A DNA stretch of 38,966 nucleotides from Mitsuokella sp. oral taxon 131 str. W9106 (GTDB lineage Bacteria; Bacillota; Negativicutes; Selenomonadales; Selenomonadaceae): NCBI RefSeq assembly GCF_000469545.1, contig NZ_KI273051.1:202958-241923 (forward strand). The letters run 5' to 3'. A program made the translations under genes and the position numbers. Shown in pieces: positions 8,260 to 16,314 of the stretch; within the stretch, counting starts at the first letter, position 1; every line of letters starts with the position of its first letter. The notes beneath the pieces were generated by a model. It did not search any database, was not told the origin of the DNA, and was given only the letters and a program-made list of their open reading frames with translations.

Positions 8260-9363
8260 ATGACGAAACGATTACTGCAACGCATGGACTTCAAGCTTTT
8301 GGGCGCGGCACTCGGGATCCTCTTGATCAGTCTTGTCGTCATTGGAAGTGCGACGCATATCAACACGCCGAGCGGAGAACGCTTTTGGTTCGTCCAAAGG
8401 CAGGGACTCTTTGCGTTTTTCAATATCGCGATTGCCGCCTTCCTGATGAATTTCGACTACAAGATGCTGCAGGGCTACGGCAATAAGCTCTATGTTTTTA
8501 ATGTCCTGCTGCTCATCGCCGTCATGTTGGCCGGCCATTCGGCACTCGGCGCGCAGCGCTGGATCATGATCGGACCGATCAGCATACAGCCGTCGGAGTT
8601 TTCAAAGCTCATCATGATCATCTCGCTCGCGGCGATGCTCGACGACAAGGTCGGCAAGATCAATACGCTTCACGATCTCCTTCCGATTGCGGCGTACGTC
8701 GGACTGCCGTTCCTGCTCGTCATGAAGCAGCCGGATCTCGGTACGTCGCTCGTCTTTATGGCGATTTTCTTCGGCATGGTCTTCGTCGCGGGCATCCGCA
8801 TCAAACTCCTCGGCGGCGTCATAGCTGCCGGGCTTGCCGCAATGCCCATCCTATGGCACTTCATGAAAGACTATCAGAAGATGCGCATCGCGGTGTTCCT
8901 CGATCCAAACGTCGATCCGCTCGGCTCGGGCTACCACATCATCCAATCGAAAATCGCAATCGGATCGGGGCTGGTATTCGGCAAGGGACTATTTGAGGGA
9001 ACGCAGAGCCAACTCAACTTCCTGCCTGAGAACCATACGGATTTTATCTTTGCCGTCGTCGGCGAGGAGCTCGGCTTCGTCGGCTGCGCGGTCCTGCTGC
9101 TTTTATACCTCGTGCTGCTTTGGCGCGGCATACAGATCGCGCGCGATGCGGGCGATACGTTTGGCCGGCTGCTCGCGGCGGGGATCACGAGCATGATCGC
9201 CTTCCACGTGCTCGTCAACGTCGGCATGACAATGGGCATCATGCCCGTAACGGGGATCCCGCTCCCGTTCATGAGCTACGGGGTAAGCTCGCTCACGACA
9301 AATATCATGGCGGTCGCCATACTCATGAACATACAGCTGAGAAAACAGAAACTTTTATTTTAG
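8260..9363 (+). CDS. rodA: Rod shape-determining protein RodA (SEDS glycosyltransferase)
   Basis: RodA polymerises lipid II in the elongasome together with PBP2. The 367-residue protein has about ten membrane segments and SEDS-family motifs: QPSEFSKL near the fourth segment, KQPDLGTSLVF, the GSGYHIIQSKIAIGSGLVFGKGLFEGTQSQLNFLPENHTDFIFAVVGEEL region including the catalytic-loop aspartate, and PFMSYGVSSL near the end, where most homologues have a second glycine (GGSS). Location in the mre/min cluster supports RodA rather than FtsW or SpoVE. It follows minE after 17 bases and ends the shape operon; a short repeat element comes next. Confidence 0.94.
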   Translation: MTKRLLQRMDFKLLGAALGILLISLVVIGSATHINTPSGERFWFVQRQGLFAFFNIAIAAFLMNFDYKMLQGYGNKLYVFNVLLLIAVMLAGHSALGAQRWIMIGPISIQPSEFSKLIMIISLAAMLDDKVGKINTLHDLLPIAAYVGLPFLLVMKQPDLGTSLVFMAIFFGMVFVAGIRIKLLGGVIAAGLAAMPILWHFMKDYQKMRIAVFLDPNVDPLGSGYHIIQSKIAIGSGLVFGKGLFEGTQSQLNFLPENHTDFIFAVVGEELGFVGCAVLLLLYLVLLWRGIQIARDAGDTFGRLLAAGITSMIAFHVLVNVGMTMGIMPVTGIPLPFMSYGVSSLTTNIMAVAILMNIQLRKQKLLF

Positions 9364-9374
9364 GGAATCACGGA

Positions 9375-9490
9375 TTTAGGGACTCACGGATAAAATGAAG
9401 TTCGTCAGATTGGCGTAGATTTTCTGCCGAAGTGCGGGCAAAAAAGATGCGTCAAGATGGCGCGGCTGAATTTATCCGTGCTTCCTTAGA
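9375..9490. repeat. Short intergenic element, copy 2 (terminal inverted repeats)
   Basis: CACGGATAAA at 9385-9394 is perfectly inverted at 9471-9480 (TTTATCCGTG), and the arms extend outward to 16 of 20 matches (9375-9394 against 9471-9490). The inner GGATAA and TTATCC boxes enclose 90 bases. A partial extra TCACGGAT lies just outside at 9368-9375. The element fills most of the gap between rodA and the radical SAM gene. It has no convincing reading frame. Its ends match the element at 821-923, which suggests a small non-coding repeat family; function unknown. Confidence 0.55.
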
Positions 9491-9516
9491 TACGTTATCA
9501 CGGAGGAATGGAACGC

Positions 9517-12126
9517 ATGGTACATCTCGCGCACGACGTGCTTCAGTCGGTCTTGAAGCCCTCGCGCTACACGGGCGGCGAATGGAATGCCGTCCACAAG
9601 GATCATGCGAGCGTCCGCGCTGCATGGGCACTCGCGCTGCCCGATGTCTACGAGGTCGGCATGAGCAATCTCGGTCTCGCCATCCTCTACGAAATCCTGA
9701 ACCGCCGCGCTGACATCGCGGCGGAACGCGTCTATACGCCTTGGACGGATATGGAGGCGCTTATGCGCGACCGGAAGATCCCGCTCTTTTCGCTTGAGTC
9801 AAAGACAGAGATCGCCGCATTTGATTTCGTCGGATTTTCGCTTCAATACGAGATGATCTACACGAATGTTCTCAATATGCTCGATCTCGCCGGTATCCCG
9901 CTCTTTGCGAAAGACCGCGATGACGCGATGCCGTTCATCGTAGGCGGTGGGCCGTGCGTCTATAATGTCGAGCCGATTGCGGACTTTTTCGACTTTTTCA
10001 TTGTTGGCGAGGGCGAGGAGGCCATCGTCGAGGTCACGGACGCCCTCATCGCGTGGCAGGAGGAGGGGCGCCCCGGCGGCAGGCGCGGATTCCTCACGCA
10101 GCTTCTCGATATGGACGGCATCTACGTGCCGTCGTTCTACGAACCGCGCTATACGGAAGCAGGCGATTACGCAGGGCTTCGCCCGCTTCATGATGCCGCA
10201 AGGCCTGTCATCATGAAGCGCTTCGTGCGCGACATGGACGAGGTGATGTCGGTCGAGCATCCCGTCGTGCCGTACATGGACATCGTGCACAACCGCATCA
10301 TGCTCGAACTCTTCCGCGGCTGCTCGCGCGGCTGCCGCTTCTGCCAGGCGGGCATCTGCTACCGTCCCGCGCGCGAACGCACGGAGAAGAACCTGCGCAG
10401 GATGGCGCGCGGTCTCGTCGACGCTTCGGGACATGACGAGATGAGCCTTACGTCGCTCTCGTCAGCCGACTACTCGTGCCTCGGCAGGCTCGTCGACGAT
10501 CTCATGGAAGATTTCCGCGATGAAAAGGTCAGCGTGTCCCTGCCGTCTCTTCGCATAGACAGCTTTTCGATCGAGCTCGCGCACAGGATGCAGCAGGTGC
10601 GCAAGTCGGGGCTTACGTTTGCCCCCGAAGCGGGTACGCAGCGCCTGCGCGACGTCATCAACAAGGGCGTCACGGAGGAGGATCTCATGCGCGCCTGCGG
10701 CGCGGCGTTCCGTCAGGGATGGAAGCAGGTCAAGCTCTACTTCATGATGGGGCTGCCGACGGAGACGGACGAGGACGTCCTCGGCATCGCTGCGCTCGCG
10801 AAGAAGGTCGTCGATCTCTACACCGAAATCAAAGGAAGGCGCGGCGTACGCGTGACGATATCCGTTGCGTGTTTCGTGCCGAAGCCGTATACGCCGTTCC
10901 AGTGGTTCGGGCAGCTTCCCATCGCGGAATTTGAGCGTCGCCAGCACCTTTTGAAGGAGGCGATCACCGACCGCGCGATCTCGTTTCGCTATCACGACGC
11001 GCGGCTTTCCGTCATCGAGGGCGTCTTCGCGCGCGGCGACCGTCGTCTCGCGCCCGTCCTCTATCAGGCGTGGAGGGACGGTGCGAAGTTTGACGGCTGG
11101 TCTGATCTCTACAAGGACGAGGTTTGGCACGAGGCGTTCCGGAAGTGCGGTGTCGACATGGCGTACTACAATGAGCGCACGCGCGATACGGCCGAGCCAC
11201 TTCCGTGGCTCGTCACTGCGCCTGGCGTCAATCCGGATTTTTTGCTGCGCGAGTGGAAGAAAGCACTCGCGGGCAGGCTCACGGAAGACTGCCGCAGGGG
11301 CAGGTGCAGCGCGTGCGGCATCTGCTCAAATCTCGGCGCCGACGTCATCGACCACGCGCAAAGCGAGCTTGCGGACTATCGTGTGCAGAAAGGGGCAGAG
11401 CCGAAGGAGGCAGCGGGAAAAACGAGCGGTGCGCTGCGCCGGCCCTACGCCTATCGCGCAGAAATCACGAAGGGCGAAGCGCTCCGCTACGTCTCACATC
11501 TCGACTATGCGAATCTGTTCCTACGCGCATTTTCACGTGCGAAGCTTCCGATGGCGTATTCGGAGGGCTTCAACCCGCATATGAAGGTCGCGTTTGCCTC
11601 GGCGCTCCCGCTCGGCGTTACGAGCAAGGCGGAATATATGGATTTTGAGCTTACGCGCCCGCTCGCGCAGCCTGAGGTCTTTGACCGCCTGCGCGCACAG
11701 CTTCCGCTCGGAGCGGAGCTTCGAGCGCTGCGCCCCATCGAGGGCAAGCACAAGGCGCTCATGGCAGAGGCAGACGAGGGGACGTATTGCGTGCGCGTTC
11801 CTTTTTTTGGCGAGGAGGCGGCGGCAGAGCACGCCGTCTGCGCCTACAATGCAGCGAAACATGCCGTTTGGCATCGCGTCACGCCGAAGAAAGCGCGTGC
11901 GATCGAGACGAAGGACTACATGCTTCGTCCCGTCACGTGCCAGACGGATGGAAAAGAGCTCGCCTTCATGATGGATATCGCCATTACGCCTGCTGGCAGT
12001 GTCAAGCCGATCGAGGTTCTCGGCACGATGGCGGAGTCGTTCGGGCTCGCCGTGAATCCTGCCGAGGCAAAGATCGAGCGTACAGGGCTGTTCGGGAAGG
12101 GCAAGAAGCTCATCGACCTCGTCTGA
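9517..12126 (+). CDS. Radical SAM fusion protein (TIGR03960-like plus TIGR03936/DUF2344-like)
   Basis: This is a large protein of 869 residues. Residues 1 to about 230 form a cobalamin-binding-like N-terminal domain (DVYEVGMSNLGLAILYEILN; IVGGGPCVYNVEPIADFFDFF). The radical SAM core then has CSRGCRFC, with cysteines 269, 273 and 276 for the 4Fe-4S cluster. A second cysteine group (592, 597, 600, 603) lies in the linker. From about residue 640 comes a DUF2344-type domain (YRAEITKGEALRYVSHLDYANLF; YSEGFNPHMKVAFASALPLG). Many bacteria encode these two parts as neighbouring genes before rng; here they are one chain. The substrate is unknown; constant linkage to RNase G hints at RNA or ribosome modification. 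ATG 9517 is preferred to ATG 9508 because GGAGG at 9502-9506 is too close to the latter. Confidence 0.9.
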   Translation: MVHLAHDVLQSVLKPSRYTGGEWNAVHKDHASVRAAWALALPDVYEVGMSNLGLAILYEILNRRADIAAERVYTPWTDMEALMRDRKIPLFSLESKTEIAAFDFVGFSLQYEMIYTNVLNMLDLAGIPLFAKDRDDAMPFIVGGGPCVYNVEPIADFFDFFIVGEGEEAIVEVTDALIAWQEEGRPGGRRGFLTQLLDMDGIYVPSFYEPRYTEAGDYAGLRPLHDAARPVIMKRFVRDMDEVMSVEHPVVPYMDIVHNRIMLELFRGCSRGCRFCQAGICYRPARERTEKNLRRMARGLVDASGHDEMSLTSLSSADYSCLGRLVDDLMEDFRDEKVSVSLPSLRIDSFSIELAHRMQQVRKSGLTFAPEAGTQRLRDVINKGVTEEDLMRACGAAFRQGWKQVKLYFMMGLPTETDEDVLGIAALAKKVVDLYTEIKGRRGVRVTISVACFVPKPYTPFQWFGQLPIAEFERRQHLLKEAITDRAISFRYHDARLSVIEGVFARGDRRLAPVLYQAWRDGAKFDGWSDLYKDEVWHEAFRKCGVDMAYYNERTRDTAEPLPWLVTAPGVNPDFLLREWKKALAGRLTEDCRRGRCSACGICSNLGADVIDHAQSELADYRVQKGAEPKEAAGKTSGALRRPYAYRAEITKGEALRYVSHLDYANLFLRAFSRAKLPMAYSEGFNPHMKVAFASALPLGVTSKAEYMDFELTRPLAQPEVFDRLRAQLPLGAELRALRPIEGKHKALMAEADEGTYCVRVPFFGEEAAAEHAVCAYNAAKHAVWHRVTPKKARAIETKDYMLRPVTCQTDGKELAFMMDIAITPAGSVKPIEVLGTMAESFGLAVNPAEAKIERTGLFGKGKKLIDLV

Positions 12127-12153
12127 TTTTCGGGAAGAAAGGAGCATCCGCAG

Positions 12154-13599
12154 TTGAATTCGATCCTCGTAAGTGTCGACCCAGAGGAAACGCGCGTCGC
12201 CGTCCTGCATGACGGCGAACTGCAGGCAGTCGAGATGGAGCGCTCCTCCCACGCACACCTCGTCGGCAACCTTTACAAGGGGCGCGTGCAGAATGTCCTG
12301 CCCGGCATGCAGGCGGCATTTGTCGATATCGGTGCGGAGAAGAACGCTTTCCTCTACATCGGCGACGGAAAGACGCACGATCCGATCAACGCAGGGGAGA
12401 AGCCTGCCCCCATCCACGTCGGGCAGAGCCTCCTCGTTCAGGTCACGAAGGATGCCTACGGCACAAAAGGACCGCGCGTGACGACGCACGTCACGCTGCC
12501 GGGGCGTACCGTCGTGCTCATGCCGACGACGGCGTACACCGCGATGTCACACCGCATCGAGGAGCAGGAGGAGCGCGCGCGGCTCCATGCGATTGCCGAA
12601 CGCGTCTGCCCAGATGGCATGGGCATCCTCATGCGGACTGCCGCAGAGGGAGCAGACGAAGCGACGATTTCCGCAGACGTCTGCCAGCTTACGCGGCTTT
12701 GGCAGACGATCCTCGCACGCTACGAGGTGACAGGAAAACGCGCGTCGCTTCTGTACCGCGATCCCGATCTTATCATCCGCAGCGTGCGCGACAGCTTCAG
12801 CGCGGATACGGACGAGCTTGTCGTCGATGACCGCGAAGCGTTCTCGCGTGTCGCAGCGCTCGTCACGGCGCTTTTTCCCGGCCTTCGTTCACGCGTTCGC
12901 CTGCACGACGCAAAGACGCCGCTCTTTCGTGCTTACGGTGTCGAGAAAGAGATCGAAAAGCTCGGTGCGCGCGAAGTCGAACTCAAAAGCGGCGGATTCC
13001 TCGTCATCGACAAGACGGAAGCGCTGACCGTCATCGACGTCAACACGGGAAAGTACGTCGGACATACGAATTTGGCGGAAACGGTCTACCGCACGAATCT
13101 TGAAGCGGCGGAAGAGATCGTCAAGCAGATTCGGCTGCGTGATATCGGAGGCATTATCGTCGTCGATTTTATTGATATGGAAAGGGACGAGCAGAAAGAA
13201 TCCCTGCTCGTCCGTTTGCGGGAGCTCGCCGCACATGACCGAACGAAGATGCATGTCGTCGATATCACAGGGCTCGGGCTCGTGGAGATCACACGCAGGA
13301 AGTCGCGTCAAAACTTCGAAGGCATCGTCTACCGTGCATGTCCGGTATGCCATGGACTCGGTCGCGTTGAGTCGCCGGAGACGGTCGCGATACGCATCAG
13401 CCGCGCGATACGGCGCATGGAGCGCACTTCGCATGCGGCTGAGGGATACGAGATCGAGGTACACAGGAGCGTCGCGGAGGAGCTTCGCTCCAATCCGCTC
13501 ATGATGAATCTCGCCGCCCAGTACGGCACGGACATCAAGGTCACGGCAAAGCCAGGCATGCACCCGGAAAACTACGCGATTTTGCAGCAGTTCTCATGA
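12154..13599 (+). CDS. rng: Ribonuclease G / RNase E-family endoribonuclease
   Basis: This family cleaves AU-rich single-stranded RNA in rRNA maturation and mRNA decay. The 481-residue protein starts MNSILVSVDPEETRVAVL and has an S1 RNA-binding domain with GNLYKGRVQNVLPGMQAAFVDIGAEKNAFLY (about residues 34-65). The DNase I-like catalytic part has metal-binding aspartates in TVIDVNTGK (Asp295) and DFIDME (Asp338). CPVCHG (Cys396 and Cys399) is the zinc-link used for dimer formation. It lacks the long C-terminal scaffold of RNase E, so RNase G is the better name. TTG at 12154 follows AAAGGAG (12138-12144). The stop codon overlaps that of the converging hydrolase gene. Confidence 0.93.
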   Translation: MNSILVSVDPEETRVAVLHDGELQAVEMERSSHAHLVGNLYKGRVQNVLPGMQAAFVDIGAEKNAFLYIGDGKTHDPINAGEKPAPIHVGQSLLVQVTKDAYGTKGPRVTTHVTLPGRTVVLMPTTAYTAMSHRIEEQEERARLHAIAERVCPDGMGILMRTAAEGADEATISADVCQLTRLWQTILARYEVTGKRASLLYRDPDLIIRSVRDSFSADTDELVVDDREAFSRVAALVTALFPGLRSRVRLHDAKTPLFRAYGVEKEIEKLGAREVELKSGGFLVIDKTEALTVIDVNTGKYVGHTNLAETVYRTNLEAAEEIVKQIRLRDIGGIIVVDFIDMERDEQKESLLVRLRELAAHDRTKMHVVDITGLGLVEITRRKSRQNFEGIVYRACPVCHGLGRVESPETVAIRISRAIRRMERTSHAAEGYEIEVHRSVAEELRSNPLMMNLAAQYGTDIKVTAKPGMHPENYAILQQFS

Positions 13600-14838
13600 G
13601 AGCGCGTACGCCTTTTGCGAAAGCGTGCGAACTGCTTTTTCGAGCGTGCGCACGCCAGCGACGATGTCTTCGAGCTTGGCGTGTTCCGCAGGATTGTGGC
13701 TGATGCCGTCGCGGCAGGGAATGAAGAGCATGCCGGTCGGCGCGTAGTCTGCCCAGTGCATGCTGTCGTGCCCTGCGCCGCTCGGCATATGGATCGTGGC
13801 GAATCCTTCCTCCTTTGCCGTATTCGCGAGGAGCGAAACGAGGGCGGGATCCATGACCGCGGGCGCTTCCTTGCTGATGGGTTCGAGGGCATACGCAATC
13901 CCTCTTTTTTTCGTAATGGATTCGATTGCGCTGCGGATGGATGTCTCTGCATCTTCACGCGCTGCGCTGTCGATGCTGCGGATATCGATGCCGAGTCGGA
14001 CCTCGCCGGGGATCACGTTCATGACGCAGGGGGTGACCTCTGCGATCCCGACAGTCGCGACGACGGGCGGGTTCTCTTTCGCCTTTGCTGCCTTCTCAAC
14101 GGCAAGGATGACTTCCGCTGCGGCGCATAACCCGTCACGGCGCAGGTTCATCGGCGTCGCCCCGCTGTGGTCGGCGCTGCCGTGGATCTTGCAGATGAGG
14201 CGGCTCGGCGCGGCGATTCCCGTCACGATGCCGATCTGCTTCCCCTTGTGTTCTAAGACTTTTCCCTGCTCAATGTGGAGCTCGAGAAACGCCTTTATTT
14301 TTTTGTCGTAACGCGCCGATTCGATCTGTTCGGGATCGAGGCCTCGCTGCTTCAGGACGGCGTAGAGACTGCTGCCCTCGTGGTCGTGCAGGCGCAATAG
14401 GTCGCTTGCGGAAAGCGCGCCGCGCATCGCGCGGCTGCCGAGCGTCGCGACGGAGAACCGGCTCGACTCCTCGCACATGAACAGCACGACCTCCAAGGGA
14501 TGGTCGGGGATGAATCCGTCCTCTTTCATGCTGCGCACCGTTTCGATGGCACCGAGTATGCCGACGATGCCATCGTAGTTGCCGCCCTCCGGCACGCTGT
14601 CGCCGTGCGAGCCGAAGAGAATCGGAGGGAGCGTCTCGTCACGCCCACCGAAATGACCGATGACGTTGCCGAATGCGTCGGATCGAACGGACAGTCCCGC
14701 TTCCTCCATCAAAGACGCGATGTAGCTGCGCCCTTCCCAATCCTTGTCGCTGAAAGCGAGACGATTGATGCCTGTGCTGGACGCGGAAATCCCTCGAAGC
14801 GTATCGAACTGGCGTTTGAGCCGCTGTACGGAAATCAT
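13594..14838 (-). CDS. M20-family Zn-dependent hydrolase (hydantoinase/carbamoylase type)
   Basis: This 414-residue protein has the length of the N-carbamoyl-L-amino-acid hydrolase / allantoate amidohydrolase group. Metal-site motifs are GSHGDSVPEGGNYDG (first His and bridging Asp), MCEESSRF (catalytic and metal Glu), LELHIEQGKVLE, and GAGHDSMHWA near the C-terminus (last His). The family hydrolyses C-N bonds of ureido or carbamoyl compounds using two Zn, Mn or Ni ions. The real substrate (carbamoyl amino acid, allantoate, ureidoglycolate or another) cannot be told. Start ATG 14838 is chosen because GGAGGAGG lies eight bases upstream; an in-frame TTG at 14859 lies before that site. It is divergent from a DcuC-like carrier, with its own promoter. 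Confidence 0.88.
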   Translation of the reverse strand: MISVQRLKRQFDTLRGISASSTGINRLAFSDKDWEGRSYIASLMEEAGLSVRSDAFGNVIGHFGGRDETLPPILFGSHGDSVPEGGNYDGIVGILGAIETVRSMKEDGFIPDHPLEVVLFMCEESSRFSVATLGSRAMRGALSASDLLRLHDHEGSSLYAVLKQRGLDPEQIESARYDKKIKAFLELHIEQGKVLEHKGKQIGIVTGIAAPSRLICKIHGSADHSGATPMNLRRDGLCAAAEVILAVEKAAKAKENPPVVATVGIAEVTPCVMNVIPGEVRLGIDIRSIDSAAREDAETSIRSAIESITKKRGIAYALEPISKEAPAVMDPALVSLLANTAKEEGFATIHMPSGAGHDSMHWADYAPTGMLFIPCRDGISHNPAEHAKLEDIVAGVRTLEKAVRTLSQKAYALS

Positions 14839-14868
14839 AGTGAAAACCTCCTCCATCAAGATGGCTCC

Positions 14869-14897
14869 ATTCTAAATGCGTGGATAAGAATTTTCAA
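14869..14897 (-). promoter_or_regulatory. Promoter for the carbamoylase-type hydrolase gene
   Basis: Read on the minus strand: -35 TTGAAA (plus 14892-14897, 5 of 6), 17-base spacer, -10 TAGAAT (plus 14869-14874, 5 of 6). This predicts a start of transcription near 14862 and a leader of about 24 bases containing the GGAGGAGG site. It lies back-to-back with the plus-strand promoter at 14903-14931, the two -35 boxes being only five bases apart. Confidence 0.65.
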
Positions 14898-14902
14898 GTG
14901 CC

Positions 14903-14931
14903 TTGACAAAGTATAAGCTGATACCTATACT
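14903..14931 (+). promoter_or_regulatory. Strong sigma-70-type promoter for the DcuC-like carrier
   Basis: A perfect TTGACA (14903-14908) and a TATACT (14926-14931) are separated by exactly 17 bases. The region downstream is very AT-rich. Transcription should begin near 14938 and give a leader of about 43 bases. RNA polymerase bound here would block the divergent promoter at 14869-14897. Confidence 0.85.
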
Positions 14932-14980
14932 ATACATATATTTTTTAATATATAGAATTTATGAAAAGGATGGTTGGGAA

Positions 14981-16243
14981 ATGGAAACTCTCATGTTGGC
15001 GGCGGGCATGCTCATCGTATGCGTCGTTGTCGTCGCACTTGTCAAGGGATATGATGCGCGTCTCGTGCTCGTAGGATCGGGCATCTTGATGGCATGCATC
15101 GGCGGCGTGCCGATGGCATCGCTTGACGCTTTTGCCAAGAGCATGACGAACAGCGGACTCATACAGGCGGTCTGCTCCGTCATGGGCTTTGCGATGGCCG
15201 TTCGCTTTACAGAATGCGACAAGCATCTGATCAACGCGATGGCATCCGTCATCTCGCGCATTCGTTTCTTCTTGATTCCGGGCGTCGTCATCGGAACGTA
15301 TCTCGTCAATATCGCATTGCCGAGCGCGGCGGGCACCGCGGCGGCAGCAGGTGCGATTTTCATCCCGCTTCTCATGGCGGCGGGCGTCGGCCCTGCCATG
15401 GCGGCTGCGGCAGTCAAGTGCGGCACGTACGGCAGCATGCTCAACCCTGGCCTTGCGCACAATCCGTTCGTCGCCAAGATTGCCGGCGTCGATGTCATGG
15501 ACGTCATTGGATTTCACTACAAGGCAAACCTCGCCTCGCTGCTCGTCGCGACGATTGCCATAACGGCGCTCGCACATATCCTGAAGGAGGACAAGGGGCA
15601 TATTCCTGAAAACCTTCAGATCGACAAGTCGTTCCAGGTGAATTTCCTTTACGCACTCATGCCGGTCATTCCGATCGTCATCCTGCTTCTCGGCTCGACA
15701 AGTCTCGTGCCGATCTTCAAGATGGGCGTTCCGCAGGCCATGGTCATCGGCGCGATCCTGACGCTCGTCGTGACGCGCACGAGGCCGAAAGCACTCAGCG
15801 ATGCTTTCTTCGACGGCATGGGACAGGCGTACGGCAAGATCATCGGCATCATCATCTCGGCAGGCGTCTTCGTCTCCGGCCTTACCTCTATCGGTCTCGT
15901 CAAGCTCTTTATCGATGCGATGCTGAGCAATCCCGCCATCGTCAAGCTCTGCGCTGCATTCGGCCCGTTCCTGCTCGGACTCCTGACTGGCTCTGGCGAT
16001 GCGGCGACATTTGCCTTCAACGAGGCCATCACGCCGTATGCGCAGCAGTTCGGCATGACCGAAGTGCAGATGGGCAGCATGGCGACGCTGGGCGGTACGC
16101 TCGGTCGTACGATGTCCCCGATCGCAGGCGCGACGATCATTTGCGCCGGCATTGCGGGCATCAATCCCATGGAGATCACGAAGCGCAATGCGCTTCCGAT
16201 GGTGGGCGCGCTCGTCGTCGGCATGTTGATCCTATTGTTCTGA
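14981..16243 (+). CDS. DcuC-family (C4-dicarboxylate carrier-like) membrane transporter
   Basis: This 420-residue polytopic protein has about twelve hydrophobic segments. Family-like stretches are YLVNIALPSAAGTAAAAGAIFIPLLMAAGVGPAMAAAAVKCGTYGSMLNPGLAHNPFVAKIAG in the first half and GLLTGSGDAATFAFNEAITPYA with LGGTLGRTMSPIAGATII in the second, an inverted-repeat arrangement seen in DcuC and related anaerobic carriers. DcuC moves fumarate and succinate, but relatives carry other organic anions. Its place between two M20 amidohydrolases suggests uptake of an acylated or carbamoylated amino-acid compound; that is inference. The ATG at 14981 follows an AAAAGGATGG site; the frame is open upstream, but there it lies across the promoter. 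Confidence 0.85.
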   Translation: METLMLAAGMLIVCVVVVALVKGYDARLVLVGSGILMACIGGVPMASLDAFAKSMTNSGLIQAVCSVMGFAMAVRFTECDKHLINAMASVISRIRFFLIPGVVIGTYLVNIALPSAAGTAAAAGAIFIPLLMAAGVGPAMAAAAVKCGTYGSMLNPGLAHNPFVAKIAGVDVMDVIGFHYKANLASLLVATIAITALAHILKEDKGHIPENLQIDKSFQVNFLYALMPVIPIVILLLGSTSLVPIFKMGVPQAMVIGAILTLVVTRTRPKALSDAFFDGMGQAYGKIIGIIISAGVFVSGLTSIGLVKLFIDAMLSNPAIVKLCAAFGPFLLGLLTGSGDAATFAFNEAITPYAQQFGMTEVQMGSMATLGGTLGRTMSPIAGATIICAGIAGINPMEITKRNALPMVGALVVGMLILLF

Positions 16244-16249
16244 GCGATG

Positions 16250-16276
16250 GCTGCTGCCTTACGGCGGCACCTTTTT
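16250..16276 (+). terminator. Rho-independent terminator after the DcuC-like gene
   Basis: A 7-bp stem with one G-U pair (16252-16258 with 16263-16269), a four-base loop, then CCTTTTTG. It begins only nine bases after the carrier stop codon and 39 bases before the next ATG, so some read-through to the amidohydrolase is possible. Confidence 0.6.
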
Positions 16277-16314
16277 GAGCGGGATTGATGAGATGGATAG
16301 AAGGGGAGGAACTT

